DNA of 64,000 nucleotides from Bacteroidota bacterium (GCA_023393915.1 JAEXBS010000021.1:130604-194603); one strand, 5' to 3'; positions 7,890 to 18,500 are shown, numbered from the stretch's first letter. The notes: generated by a model not told the origin, from the sequence alone. Made by a program: numbers and translations.

Positions 7890-8468
7890 TAAAATATACT
7901 AAAATATATTTTTTTTATACTAAATCTCATATGTTTATTTTTTAACAATACAGCCCTTGAGAAGGTCGGGAGTATATATAATCATGACAATGTAATTAAT
8001 GGAAATAAAACTGTAGTGACCTAACCATTCAGCTCATTGCATAATATTGGATTTGAATCTTATAGAAAGAAGAGAAATAAAAGCTGATCCAAAAGTCATA
8101 TGGAACGTGTAACAAACCTGGCAGAAAAAAAACAGTGGTCTATTTATGGTAAATGGCCGTGGTATAACATCAAAATTTAGAGCTAACTTCTTTTTCTGTG
8201 TTCTATACTCTTTTATTATTGGCCCAGTCTTTGAGAAAAAAACTTGGTCTAATGTGTAATGAATAATATTGAAATCAAGTATGATTAATCTTTCTTCATT
8301 GCTCTCAAATTGCATTTCTTAGCTGTACATCATCGCTTAAAAATTTGCACATAAACACAAATTTTAAAGATATATCATCGGTGTTGTGGGACGTATGTAG
8401 CATTCCTGTAATGCATTTAAGGCAAAGACATCTCTGAAACTGGTCAAATTGTTTGTAGCATTTCATTG
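7890..8468. other. Gene-poor scar between marR and the recombinase pseudogene
   Basis: About 580 bases with no supported gene. A minus-strand open frame at 8034-8315 (93 codons) has no recognisable domain, no good ribosome binding site and an odd hydrophobic tail. The stretch just before 8469 does not show the catalytic N-terminal resolvase domain expected for the recombinase, so that part of the pseudogene is missing or unrecognisable. Confidence 0.5.
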
Positions 8469-9360
8469 GGGTATATCAATAAGATAACAGAAGGCAAAAA
8501 GCAATTCATTGCACCCCATGATTTTGAAGCACCGCTTTTAAAATGGGCGTTTGAACAAATCGTTTCCAATAACTTTAATACGGAAGAGATATAAAATGGT
8601 TTCGGGAGAAAGCTGATGGGAAAGGTCGGTTCAGCAAAAATAATTTTTGGGTAGCCGTCCGTAACCCTTTGTACTGTGGCAAAATATTCATCCCTCCGTA
8701 CAAAGAGGTAAAGGGGTATTTTCTCAAAGGACAACACTAGCCTTTAATCAGCGAACAGACCTTTGCTTATGTGCAGGATATTCTCGATGGGAGAAAACGG
8801 GTTGTAAAACCTAAAATCGTGGCTATGGACAATCTACCGCTTAGAGGCCTTCTCAAATGCCCTAAATGTGAGCGTATGCCGACCGGAAGTGCCTCAAAAG
8901 GCAAGATCGGGTTTATTACAATTACTATCATTGCACTTCCGCTTGCGGAGTACGGTTCAAAGCCGAAACAGCTAATGAGGCATTCTTAAAACAATTACCG
9001 TATATGTCGCCAAAAGAGGGCATGATCGATATTTTTATCGAAGCCTTTATTAAAGATTTCAATAACAAAACCAAAGCCTAAAACACCGAACGGGAAAATA
9101 TCATTGGTGAGATTGATGCTTTGAACAAACGCTATCAAAATGCACTTTTAAAGAATGCCGATGGAGAAATGGCAGACGATGATTTCCAAGAAGTAAAGAA
9201 ACTGACCAAAGGAAAGATTGAGGTTTTGGAACGAAGATTAAATGACTTGGCAGTGGTCGGAACAGAGATTTAGGATTTGGTTGCATCTACCTTAAAAAAG
9301 GTCGCAAACATTGATAGACGCTATGAAAACGGCGATATTGAGGAAAATAACAGCCAGTTA
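8469..9360 (+). pseudogene. Large serine recombinase (recombinase/zinc-ribbon part), heavily degraded
   Basis: Three reading frames together give a typical Bacteroidota serine integrase C-terminal half. The first holds GYINKITEGKK and KWAFEQIVSNNFNTEEI (8469-8592), then a stop and frame change; the second holds SKNNFWVAVRNPLYCGKIFIP and KGQH followed by TAG (8738) and PLISEQTFAYVQDILDGRKR; then the zinc ribbon LRGLLKCPKC with GSASKGK. A further shift near 8910 leads to YYNYYHCTSACGVRF, and TAA (9079) and TAG (9271) interrupt the coiled-coil tail. The N-terminal catalytic serine domain is not found. The product would be inactive. It marks a past integration next to tRNA-Arg. Confidence 0.85.
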
Positions 9361-9366
9361 CAAGGC

Positions 9367-9406
9367 AAAAAAAATGGGACAAGTCTATCATTTTTAGACT
9401 TGTCCC
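9367..9406 (-). terminator. Terminator of tRNA-Arg(ACG)
   Basis: Perfect stem GGGACAAGTCTA / TAGACTTGTCCC (9376-9406) followed, on the minus strand, by a run of eight T. It lies six bases past the 3' end of the tRNA gene and is a classic intrinsic terminator. Confidence 0.85.
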
Positions 9407-9412
9407 AAGAGG

Positions 9413-9486
9413 TGAACGCGGAAGGAGTCGAACCCTCAACCTTCAGAGCCGTAATCTGACGCTCTATCCAATTGAGCTACGCGTCC
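9413..9486 (-). tRNA. tRNA-Arg (anticodon ACG)
   Basis: A complete 74-base cloverleaf on the minus strand. The acceptor GGACGCG pairs with CGCGTTC (one G-T), the D arm is GCTC...GAGC, the anticodon stem TCAGA/TCTGA encloses loop TTACGGC with anticodon ACG, and the T arm is GAGGGTTCGACTCCTTC-like. CCA is not fully encoded. It reads CGN arginine codons after A-to-I editing. It borders the recombinase pseudogene, and tRNA genes are common integration sites. Confidence 0.95.
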
Positions 9487-9537
9487 AGTTTTGTTTTACG
9501 GTTTGCAAATATAGCACTTTTTTGTTTCCTTTGAAAG

Positions 9538-10584
9538 ATGAAACGAATTTTATTTCTTTTTCTTTTGCTGGCAGTACTTATCGGTTGCCAGAAGAAGTCC
9601 TCATTATCAACTAAGGGGTTTGAGAAAGTATCTGATAGAGTGGAGTATAGACTCTCTAATGAAGCCTTTATTCTTCGGTCTGGCGCTAAAGAAATAACTT
9701 TTAATAAAAGTGAATTGCCCTTAGAAAAGGTCGTTGTGCTCAATGCTAGTTTGTTTGGATATTTTAACGAACTGGGTTTAAACGATCGTATTGTGGGTGT
9801 TTCAAGCCCGGAATACATCTTTTCTAGCGACATACAAAGGCGCATAAAGCAGGGTTTTATTCATTCCGTTGGATCCGAGCAAAAGTACGATCTTGAGAAA
9901 ATTATGGCTCTAAAACCGGATGCTATTTTCACCAATTATATTTCTACTTTTGATAATACCTACGCTCTTTTACAAAAAAGTGGCATTAAAATCATTTTTT
10001 TGGATGAGTACTTGGAGCAAGCTCCACTTGATAAATCTCGTTATCTAAAAGTTTTTGGGCAACTTTTCCATCAAGAGGAAAGGGCAGAAAAGCTTTATAA
10101 TGAAATTGAAAAGAATTACAATGAGCTGAAAAAGTTAACGGCTAACTTAAAAAATAGACCTTTGGTTATTACCAATGAGCTTTATGGGAATCAGTGGTAC
10201 ATGCCTGGTGGAAACTCACAGTTTGCGCGTTTAATGAAAGATGCGGGTGCTAAGTATTTGCTTCAAGACGATCCCTCGAATGCAGCCGTTCCACTGAGTT
10301 TAGAGCAAGTCACCGTGCAAAGCCAAGAGGCGACTTTTTGGCTGAATGCAGGCAATCATCAAACAAGGTCACAATTAGTAGCCTTTAATCCCTCTTATAG
10401 AAATCTTGCAGTTTTTCAAAAGGGAGAGATTTATTCCATTGCAGGAAGCGTAAAGGGAAAAGCCAACGATTACTTTGAGAGCGGTGTGGTTCGTAGCGAC
10501 TTCTTGCTTCAAGATTACCTCTCGATTTTGCATCCTGAGCTTGTAAAAGGAGATTCACTGCGCTATTTCAAACGATTGGATTAG
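9538..10584 (+). CDS. ABC transporter substrate-binding lipoprotein (BtuF/FhuD-like)
   Basis: 348 aa lipoprotein, with lipobox VLIGC placing the lipidated cysteine at residue 17. It has the two-lobed fold of class III periplasmic binding proteins: LNASLFGYFNELGLNDRIVGVSS, then DLEKIMALKPDAIFTNY and a long linking helix near the middle, followed by FARLMKDAGA. The family binds cobalamin, haem or ferric siderophores for an ABC importer. No permease or ATPase gene is adjacent, so the ligand cannot be named. It is read divergently from the tRNA-Arg gene 51 bases away. Confidence 0.85.
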   Translation: MKRILFLFLLLAVLIGCQKKSSLSTKGFEKVSDRVEYRLSNEAFILRSGAKEITFNKSELPLEKVVVLNASLFGYFNELGLNDRIVGVSSPEYIFSSDIQRRIKQGFIHSVGSEQKYDLEKIMALKPDAIFTNYISTFDNTYALLQKSGIKIIFLDEYLEQAPLDKSRYLKVFGQLFHQEERAEKLYNEIEKNYNELKKLTANLKNRPLVITNELYGNQWYMPGGNSQFARLMKDAGAKYLLQDDPSNAAVPLSLEQVTVQSQEATFWLNAGNHQTRSQLVAFNPSYRNLAVFQKGEIYSIAGSVKGKANDYFESGVVRSDFLLQDYLSILHPELVKGDSLRYFKRLD

Positions 10585-10603
10585 GTGGAAAAAGTCAAAT
10601 GTG

Positions 10604-10611
10604 TATTTTTG
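10604..10611 (+). promoter_or_regulatory. Bacteroidota -7 promoter box for mtgA
   Basis: TATTTTTG, an exact TAnnTTTG match, lies 10 bases before the mtgA ATG. This gives mtgA its own promoter with a very short leader. Confidence 0.55.
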
Positions 10612-10621
10612 CACCTGAACT

Positions 10622-11266
10622 ATGTGGAAACTAATTAAAAAACTAATAGCCTACGCATTTCTCCTAGCTGCCCTTGGTGTGCTTTGGGGGAGATTCTTTA
10701 ATCCTCCCATTACAATCACTCAAATTGGTGGGGTGATGAAGTACGGTAAACTGGATCGGGATTACATTTCCTACGATCAGATGGGTACGAATATTAAAAA
10801 AGCCGTTATTGCAGCCGAAGATCAGAAGTTTTTAAACCATAACGGTTTTGATTTGGATGCGATTGAAAAAGCTTTTGAGAATAATGAAAAGGGTAAAAGA
10901 CTAAGGGGCGGAAGTACCATTTCTCAACAAACCGCTAAGAACGTCTTTCTATGGCAAAAACGCAGTTGGTTAAGAAAAGGGCTCGAGACGGGTTTCACTT
11001 TTATTATTGAGACGTTTTGGAATAAGCCAATCATCTTAGAGCGTTATTTGAATTCTATTGAAATGGGTCAAGGCGTATTTGGTGTTGAGGCCGCTTCGCA
11101 TTATTATTTTGGAAAGTCAGCCATTAATTTAACGAAGTCAGAAGCTGCGTGGATTGCTGCCGTACTTCCGAGTCCTCAAAAATACGATCCTAAAGCACCT
11201 AGTTCTTATCTTAGAAAAAAACACAGTTGGATCCTAAGGCAAATGAATAACGTCCGTATTCCTTAA
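10622..11266 (+). CDS. mtgA: Monofunctional peptidoglycan glycosyltransferase
   Basis: 214 aa inner-membrane enzyme with one N-terminal membrane helix (about residues 7-24) and a GT51 transglycosylase domain that polymerises lipid II into glycan strands. The catalytic glutamate is in AAEDQKF (E66); the other family motifs GGSTISQQTAKNVFLW, ERYLNSIEMGQ and AASHYYFGKSA follow in order. No transpeptidase domain is present and length is normal for MtgA. It is followed 24 bases later by the Gcr-like gene. Confidence 0.95.
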   Translation: MWKLIKKLIAYAFLLAALGVLWGRFFNPPITITQIGGVMKYGKLDRDYISYDQMGTNIKKAVIAAEDQKFLNHNGFDLDAIEKAFENNEKGKRLRGGSTISQQTAKNVFLWQKRSWLRKGLETGFTFIIETFWNKPIILERYLNSIEMGQGVFGVEAASHYYFGKSAINLTKSEAAWIAAVLPSPQKYDPKAPSSYLRKKHSWILRQMNNVRIP

Positions 11267-11290
11267 ATTTGAACTCTAAAGAGCTAAGGC

Positions 11291-13315
11291 ATGAATCCAT
11301 TCTTTTCCAAGAAAAACACCGCTGAGAACCTGCTAAGGAAGTATTTTAGTTTTAAGACGGAGACCCGTTCCTTAGAACCTCTATACGAAGTGTTTCATCA
11401 CATGAAAAGAGAACCCTTCGAAAAGTTCTTGTCTTTTTTAAAAGGGGAAGAAGAAATTACTCACAACTTCGCTTATTATTTAAAGAATCTCTTTGATAAG
11501 CGTCCTTTCAATCTTTCGCTCACCGAGGCGAATATTCTTTCAGAAAATTCATTTTTCCCAGAACTTCGAAAAAGAGCATTGGATTTTATACTCCCTCCTG
11601 CCGGAAATGAAAATTCAGTTTGGTTTGCGGTCGATTACTTGCTCCCTACAGCTGGAAGAGATCTTAAGTTTTTACAATCCATTCCCCAGGAGCAAATGCA
11701 CGAGCTGCTCGAACTTTTAGGTTTGGATCAATTGATATTAAAAGACTCCGTTCGAGAAGAAATGCTGTTTTCGGCTAATATCCTTGCCTGGCGTTCCGTT
11801 GGAAATGCCCTTGAAGTTGGAGTTATGAACATGGTGCCAGAGTACCGTAATTACGATAATCCGTTTTTAGCCCTTCAGGACGAAATGGATGAGTTAAAAC
11901 TTCGGCTAAAGGAAGAACCAGGGTTTTATTTTTCTTCTAAAGATCCTCAGTATAAGCAGCTCAATATTTATTTAGGACAGTGCCAGAAATTTATAGACCA
12001 AGCTTTTAAAAACTCGTCCAAATACGGAATTACCGGAAAGATTAATCAGTCTCTGTTAAAGATTCGTCAGCAATTAAGAAGGATTTCCGATATCTTCGCC
12101 CTCTGGGTGATTGATTCGCCTGAAGATGTGGTAAAGAATTCCAAAATGTTGATGTTTCGAATTTTGGAATACAAGTCACATAAAAACAATATTTCAGAGC
12201 TTTTTGATGACGCCACTCGACTTCAATCCCACTTAATTACCAATCATACGGCAGAAACCGGTTCCCATTACATTACTTCAGGGGTGAAGGAGTACCTCAA
12301 AATGTTTTGGAAGGCCAGTGGAGGAGGTGTTATTGTAGGAGCGCTTTGTGTTCTTAAATTATTTTATAGCTACCTTCCCGGCAGTGAATTCTATCATGCA
12401 TACCTCTATGCTCTGAACTATGCCATGGGCTTTGTAATGATTTATTTAATGGGTTTCACCCTGGCTACAAAACAGCCGGCAATGACGGCTGCAACCATGG
12501 CAAAAGTCCTGTCCGACGATAAGAATACCCAAAGCAACTACCGAGAATTTGCTCACCTGATTTCTAAATTATTTCGAAGTCAATTTATTGCCTTTATTGG
12601 GAACGTTGCGTGGTCTTTTCCCGTGGCGCTCGCCCTAATTTATGGACTTGATGTTCTGTTTGGTCAGAATTTCGCCCAGGACAAAGCGCCTATTTTGCTT
12701 CAGGATTTAGATCCAAGCAAATCCAAAGCTATTCTTCATGCTTCCATTGCAGGATTCTATCTTTTTATTTCTGGAATTATTTCTGGTAGTATTGGTAACA
12801 GCAGCGTGTATTATCAAATGCCGGAGCGGATCGCTAAAAACCCACTTCTTCGTACAGTTGTAGGAGCGAAGGCAGCGGAAAATATCTCTCAGTATTATCG
12901 CCGAAATTGGGCTGGAATTATGTCTAATATTTGGTTTGGTGTCTTTTTAGGGGTCACCGCTCCGATCGGAAAATTCTTTGGACTGGATCTAGACATTAGA
13001 CACATTACCTTCGCTGCAGGGAATTTTGCTTTAGGTCTGTACGGCGAGGAATATCGGGTGTCTACTTATACTTTTTGGGTCTCCTTTATTACCGTGTTTA
13101 TTATTGGATTCTTTAATTTCTTGGTGAGTTTTGGGCTTTCTATGATTTTAGCTTTCCGAAGTAGAAAGGTGACTTTTGGAGGGGTAAAAGAAATCTTGCG
13201 AGAAATTTTTAGGTATTTTCTTTCCAGTCCTTTACGTTTCTTTTTTCCTATTCGCTCCCAATCCCTTGATACCAAAGCTAAGGAACTCGTAGAGAAAGCT
13301 TCTACAAAATCCTAA
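11291..13315 (+). CDS. Gcr-family membrane protein (annotated 'site-specific recombinase', PF10136)
   Basis: 674 aa protein. The N-terminal half (about 1-330) is soluble and helical, with the segment EVGVMNMVPEYRNYDNPF. The C-terminal half has several membrane segments (from about 345 onward, including GGGVIVGALCVLKLFYSYLPG and a pair near 480 and 570). This matches the large family carried in databases as site-specific recombinase Gcr, a name from an old Neisseria report. The membrane topology makes recombination unlikely, and the true role is unknown. Its end overlaps the convergent DUF721 gene by 14 bases. Confidence 0.75.
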   Translation: MNPFFSKKNTAENLLRKYFSFKTETRSLEPLYEVFHHMKREPFEKFLSFLKGEEEITHNFAYYLKNLFDKRPFNLSLTEANILSENSFFPELRKRALDFILPPAGNENSVWFAVDYLLPTAGRDLKFLQSIPQEQMHELLELLGLDQLILKDSVREEMLFSANILAWRSVGNALEVGVMNMVPEYRNYDNPFLALQDEMDELKLRLKEEPGFYFSSKDPQYKQLNIYLGQCQKFIDQAFKNSSKYGITGKINQSLLKIRQQLRRISDIFALWVIDSPEDVVKNSKMLMFRILEYKSHKNNISELFDDATRLQSHLITNHTAETGSHYITSGVKEYLKMFWKASGGGVIVGALCVLKLFYSYLPGSEFYHAYLYALNYAMGFVMIYLMGFTLATKQPAMTAATMAKVLSDDKNTQSNYREFAHLISKLFRSQFIAFIGNVAWSFPVALALIYGLDVLFGQNFAQDKAPILLQDLDPSKSKAILHASIAGFYLFISGIISGSIGNSSVYYQMPERIAKNPLLRTVVGAKAAENISQYYRRNWAGIMSNIWFGVFLGVTAPIGKFFGLDLDIRHITFAAGNFALGLYGEEYRVSTYTFWVSFITVFIIGFFNFLVSFGLSMILAFRSRKVTFGGVKEILREIFRYFLSSPLRFFFPIRSQSLDTKAKELVEKASTKS

Positions 13316-13595
13316 GTTCTCTTAGTGTACTAAAGCCCGGTTGTGTTTGGAATTTTGTTAGAAAGAATTGCTTTCTTAATCGAAAATCTTCTTTTAGTAG
13401 TGGAGAGGAAATCCTTAAGGTCAAAACATCGTTTTGATACTCAATTTGTCTAATTTCTTCCAACAGAGATGAATCCAAGTACTTTTCCAAAAAGCTTCTG
13501 ATTTGGGCTGTCTTCTCCGCATTTTTATAGCCGGTTCCTCGAGTAATTCTGGGTAGGAGTTCATCGAGGGTAAACTCCCGTTTTCTTTTTTTCAT
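13302..13595 (-). CDS. DUF721 (DciA-like) protein
   Basis: 97 aa basic protein of the DUF721 family. It has an N-terminal KKRKREFTLDELL segment and a C-terminal half with VLTLRISSPLLKEDFRLRK, where the family has its conserved KH-like core. DUF721 includes DciA, which loads the replicative helicase in bacteria lacking DnaC. A short DUF721 protein next to recF is a usual Bacteroidota arrangement. It follows recF by 16 bases, presumably as one transcript, and converges on the upstream gene with a 14-base overlap. Confidence 0.8.
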   Translation of the reverse strand: MKKRKREFTLDELLPRITRGTGYKNAEKTAQIRSFLEKYLDSSLLEEIRQIEYQNDVLTLRISSPLLKEDFRLRKQFFLTKFQTQPGFSTLRELRIL

Positions 13596-13611
13596 AGAAA
13601 AAAATTAAGAG

Positions 13612-14691
13612 TTAGATTTCAAAAATTTCACTCTCGCTATGGATTCTTTTTACAATGGATTCCGTTCTTTCTTTGTGAGTGTCGGTAATAAACATTTGAC
13701 CGAAATTTTGAGCATTAAGAAGTCCGATGAGGTGACCCACTCTTTGATCGTCCAGTTTATCAAAAATATCGTCCAGCAGTAAGATAGGCGTTTTTCCAGT
13801 AAGCTCCATTAGGCGCTTGATCTGAGCTAGCTTTAAAGCAATAAGAAAAGTTTTTTGTTGACCTTGGGAGGCTATACGCTTTAATGCATGCTGGTTCATC
13901 TCAAAGTCCAAATCGTCTTTATGCAACCCGCTTGAAGTATAAGTTAATTGTCTGTCTTTAGCCAAGTTTTGCTCGAGGAGCTCTTCCATGCTTTTTTCTT
14001 GGAGCTGAGTTTGATACGACAGCTGAATTTTTTCTTTTCCACCGGAAAGCTCGTAGTAAAAGGATTCCACCAATGGGCTTAAAGACTCGATGAATTTTAC
14101 TCTTTTTTTATACAGTGGCTCAGCCGTTTGAGCTAAAGCCGGCGTATAGATTTCTAGGGCTTCTAGATCAAAGCTTCTAGTTTTATTAAAATGCTTGAGC
14201 AGGGCGTTTCTTTGCTTGATGGTTTTCTGGTACTGCATGAGTTCGTGCAAGTACTGGGTGTCGGTTTGCGAAATCATTTGATCCAAAAACCTGCGTCGAC
14301 TCTCACCAGAATCTGTTATCAGATTGGAGTCGTAGGGGGAGATTAAAACAGAGGGTAAAAATCCGATATGCTCGGAGAGCTTCGCATAGGGTTTATCGTT
14401 CCTTTTGAGCGTCTTTTTTCCTTCTTTAGGTAGGTTTAAGGTAAGAAGGGTAAATCGATCTTCATCTCTTATTTCACTTCGAAGCGTGAAATAATCCTGG
14501 TCATAAGCAATGGCCTGGCTTTCGATTGAACCTAGAAAACTTTTTCCCACCGAGAGGTAATGCAAAGCATCGAGAATATTGGTTTTCCCAACCCCATTAC
14601 TTCCGACAAAACAATTGATTTTTGAAGAAAAATCGAAGTGTCGCTCTAAATGGTTTTTAAATTGGACGATATGGAGGTTTTCAACTATCAA
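13612..14691 (-). CDS. recF: DNA replication and repair protein RecF
   Basis: 359 aa SMC-like ATPase. Walker A is GSNGVGKT (residues 30-37), the ABC signature region lies at ASQGQQKTF, and Walker B is ILLLDDIFDKLDD. RecF acts with RecO and RecR to load RecA on gapped DNA. Length is typical. It is upstream of and probably cotranscribed with the DUF721 gene. Confidence 0.95.
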   Translation of the reverse strand: MIVENLHIVQFKNHLERHFDFSSKINCFVGSNGVGKTNILDALHYLSVGKSFLGSIESQAIAYDQDYFTLRSEIRDEDRFTLLTLNLPKEGKKTLKRNDKPYAKLSEHIGFLPSVLISPYDSNLITDSGESRRRFLDQMISQTDTQYLHELMQYQKTIKQRNALLKHFNKTRSFDLEALEIYTPALAQTAEPLYKKRVKFIESLSPLVESFYYELSGGKEKIQLSYQTQLQEKSMEELLEQNLAKDRQLTYTSSGLHKDDLDFEMNQHALKRIASQGQQKTFLIALKLAQIKRLMELTGKTPILLLDDIFDKLDDQRVGHLIGLLNAQNFGQMFITDTHKERTESIVKRIHSESEIFEI

Positions 14692-14741
14692 AAAAATCTG
14701 TAATTATAGAATCACCTGCAAACGGTAATTTTTTTCGAGCC

Positions 14742-15509
14742 TCAAAAGTAATCCAATATTGCGAGAAATAAAAACGGAACTCCAGAGGTCAGTTCTACCC
14801 AAAAGGAGTAATAAGGTTCTTTGCGTTTCTCTGAGGAGAAGTACACCGCAACTGCGCCCAACAACAGCGCAAGAGTAAGGGAATAAAAATAGGGCCCAGA
14901 AAAATAGAAGTAGGCTACTAGTAAAGAGAGAAAGAACAGAAAATAACTAACGTACTTACTTTTTTCAATTCCAATGAGTCCGGGAAGGGTCAGGACTCGA
15001 TCCAAACGAAGATCCCTAATATCAAAAGGAATTACCAGAGAAGAAATAAAGAGCCAGGTGAAAAGAAAAATTCCCCAGTGAAGTTCCTCAAGGAAGAGCC
15101 ACCCACAAATAAGTGCCCACACGAGTCCGACATAGAAAATCTTCACCAATGGAAGCGAACGAACCGTTTTGCTTAAGAAATTGGAGTTGTACAAAAGACC
15201 AAGAACCACGATGACCAGCCATTTTAATAGCCGAATTTCGTTGTGGTTTTTTAATATAAGCACCGCGCAAATCACAAAGGCAAGAGTGTTGAAGAGCAGT
15301 ACGGTTTTCATCTTCTTTTTGTTTCCTTGGTACTTTGTGTAGAGGTAACCACTTAAGAAAGTTATAAATATAAGAATTACAGTGGGGAAGCGGAATGCAT
15401 TTTGCTCTAACATAAAAAAGACGGCCAGAAGAGTTCCCATAAGGGAAACAAACAATTGACTCTCGATTAGATAACGTCGTAGCAATGGGATAATGGGCAT
15501 GGAAAACAA
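14742..15509 (-). CDS. UbiA-like membrane protein
   Basis: 255 aa hydrophobic protein with about eight membrane segments. A cytoplasmic loop near residues 160-175, FDIRDLRLDR, resembles the second aspartate-rich loop of UbiA prenyltransferases, but a clear first DDxxD motif is not visible. Such proteins occur widely in Flavobacteriales and are annotated as hypothetical or UbiA-like. It could be an isoprenoid-handling enzyme that has lost part of the active site. The start could also be the methionine at residue 4. It is divergent from the alpha-2-macroglobulin gene. Confidence 0.6.
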   Translation of the reverse strand: MFSMPIIPLLRRYLIESQLFVSLMGTLLAVFFMLEQNAFRFPTVILIFITFLSGYLYTKYQGNKKKMKTVLLFNTLAFVICAVLILKNHNEIRLLKWLVIVVLGLLYNSNFLSKTVRSLPLVKIFYVGLVWALICGWLFLEELHWGIFLFTWLFISSLVIPFDIRDLRLDRVLTLPGLIGIEKSKYVSYFLFFLSLLVAYFYFSGPYFYSLTLALLLGAVAVYFSSEKRKEPYYSFWVELTSGVPFLFLAILDYF

Positions 15510-15565
15510 AGTTAGTATTTTTAACCTTTTGTCGTCTTTTGTATCGAAAAAATAAACCTCCTCTA

Positions 15566-18500
15566 ATGAATAAAGTTTTTTCTATTTTTGATTTTAAGGC
15601 CGCTTTTTGGATCCTTTTACTTGTCTTTCTTCCATTTCTTTCTATCTCTGCGCAGAGCACCTATGAAGAATTATGGAACAAAGTAGAACAAAATTCAAAA
15701 CAAGGACTCTACAAATCTTCTTTGCCTCTATTAGAACAAATTGAAAACAAAGCCGTGAAAGAATCCAACGCTCAGGAGCTCATTCGCTCGTTAAAAGCTC
15801 AGTTTAATGTTCTCTCAAGCACCCAGGACGACCCAGAGAGCACACTAGTTTCCGATTTTTTTAGGAAAATAGATACCCTATCGGCAGAGCTAAAGGGTCA
15901 AGATCTCTTGGTCTACGAGGTTCTGAAAGGAGAATTCCTCTACGAATATTTCGAGCAAAACGAATGGCGCATTACTCAGCGCACAGGAATGGTAGAGGAG
16001 GGTTTAGAAACGATTGAAACCTGGAGCGCTCTTAATTTTAAAAAGGAGTTGGATGCGCATTATAAGAGCCTAGAGAATAAGAAAAAGTCGCTAGAGTTGG
16101 TTTCCTTGAATTCCTATAAGTCCTTGTTTGATAATACAAAGGACCTAGAATATTTTCCATCGCTCTGGATGTATTCACAACTAGAGTACATCGACTTCTT
16201 GAGTAATTGGAGCCTTTTTACTCCAAACGAGAGAAAGGAAAACGATAAGAAAATCACTTCTATTTTCCAAGAGCTTCAAACGGGGAGCTCTGGTAATGCA
16301 TTATTGTACCTAAAATTAGCTGAGCTCAACTGGCAGTGTGAGCAAAATGCTTGCGAGGATCGACTTGAGAAGTTTGCCGATTTATTAAAAGATCCGACCC
16401 AAGGTGAATACAAAGCAAAAATCCAGGCCGAGTACACCGATGAGTTAATTAAAAAAGAAGAATTTTCTAAGGCCTTGGTTTATATAGAGGAAATCAAACC
16501 CCAATTGAAAGGCAATCGATTTCTACCGGAAATTTTGCAAAATGAAAAAGAAATCTTACAGTCCTCTCTTACCCTTACTTATCCCTCGGTTGCAACCCCA
16601 TCCTTAGATCTTCATTTCATTGCAGACCATAAAAATGCGAAGGAGCTCAAAGTGAATATTTACAATGGTACTAAGGATAAAGAAGGATTTCTTCGTATCG
16701 CTCAAAGCAGTTGGGACGAGAAGAGATTCAACGATTTACAAAAAACATTAGTAAGAACAGAGGTAATCGCTTTACCTCAAACCAAGGACTTTAAGCGCCA
16801 CCGGACCTCTTTGCGTTTGGAAGCTTTGCCGCCGGGATTGTATGTAGCGGAGTACAGTGTAGAGGAAAGTGAAAGGAAATGGACTTATTTTATTATTTCG
16901 AAGGACCGCCTCCTATTACGCACTCAAGACGCTAAGGAGAAGGAGGGTAGCCGGTACGAACTGGTGGACCGAATGAATGGACAGCCCCTTTCCAATCAAA
17001 AACTAGAAATTCTAGAGACCGTAGGTAAAGAGTCCAGAAAACTACCCGCTGTGGTCAGTTCATCCGATGGATCCCTTACGCTTATTGACTCGGATCAGAA
17101 AAACCGGTATCGTTATTTGCTTTTGTATAATGATCAAAAGGGAAGTTATGCGCTCATGAATCGTTACGGTTCGAATTATTACCAGGAATCCCCAAGCGTA
17201 GAGACTTTCTTTTCTACCCAATTGTTTTTAGACCGCGCTATTTATAGGCCCGGCCAAAGAGTTTATTTTAAAGGGGTACTCACTGAGTGGGATCAAAAGA
17301 AAGAGACAAGTAAAGTAGTAGAGAGCGCCTCTCAAACCCTCACCCTTTTCGATTCCAACGGTCAGGAAATCACCAGTGAGGATTTTACCACAAATGAAAT
17401 GGGTAGTTTTAACGGAAGTTTTTTACTTCCTTCCTCTGTTTTACCGGGTCAATTTAATATGCAAGTTAGCTCTAAAGATTTTAAGTCCTCTTACACCGGG
17501 GACACTAACTACTTTAGTGTGGAAGAGTATAAGAGGCCTCGTTTTGAGTTGGAGGTAGAAGATATAAAAGGAGAGTACCGTTACGGAGAAACCCTTCTGC
17601 TGAAAGGTAAAGCGCTTACTTTTTCAGGCGTCCCTATCGCAGATACAAAAATCCAATACGAAATTAAAAAAGAAGATATTCGTTGGCGTTATTTCCGGTT
17701 TTTCCCTCAAAACCGATCGGTTCAAAATTCGATTTTAGGTGAAGTGACCACAGATGCTAACGGCTTTTTTGAAGTACCTGTACACTTAGAAAAAGATTCT
17801 AATAGTAAGGGAATTCAAGTGGAGCGATACCGCACTGTTTTTTCCCTTACGGATCAAAGCGGTGAGACGCAATCTACGGAAAAGACGTTTCAGGTGGCCT
17901 CGGTGAGTCATTACATTGAATCCAGCGCAAAAGAATTGTATTTGGATCATGAGCCAACTAAAGTGAAAGTACAACTTAAAAACTACAGTGGTCAAACGCT
18001 TGATAAATCCTACTTCGTGACGCTGGAAAAAAGAAAGTCGCCCAATCGAGTGCTTAGAGCAACTTATGCTAGTAACGTCCAGGACTTTACGAAGTATTCA
18101 AGAGAAGAGTTTGTAAAGTATTTTCCCTACGATCCTTTCGATAAGTCCGAGGTACTGGGATCTTACCCAGTAGAGAAGGTTCTAAAGAAAGATGAAAAGA
18201 AACAAACCAGTGAGCTTGATTTAGGAAGACTTGCTCCAGGAAGCTATACCCTTAGGCTATACAATAAAGAAGGAAATGATACCATAAAGGTTGAAGAGCA
18301 TTTTGAGGTTTATAACCGAAAACGTTTGTCCCAAGAGCAAAAACCCTTTTTAAAAGTTGCCGCTAGTCAGGAGAAACTTTCCCTCGATAAGAGTGTTGAG
18401 CTTTATGCGTTTTCTTCCGTTCCAAATGCTCGGGCCTTGTTTCTGGTGCAAAACGGAAATGGAAAGACCAATATGCACTCGGTACCCTTTAAAAATGGAG

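Noticed and set aside
8034..8315. Minus-strand frame of 93 codons in the scar region
   Set aside because: No domain, no convincing ribosome binding site and no promoter box; it lies in decayed DNA.
8771..8989. Plus-strand frame with a zinc-ribbon segment, as a stand-alone gene
   Set aside because: It is one in-frame fragment of the serine recombinase pseudogene; the coding similarity continues on both sides across stops and frameshifts.
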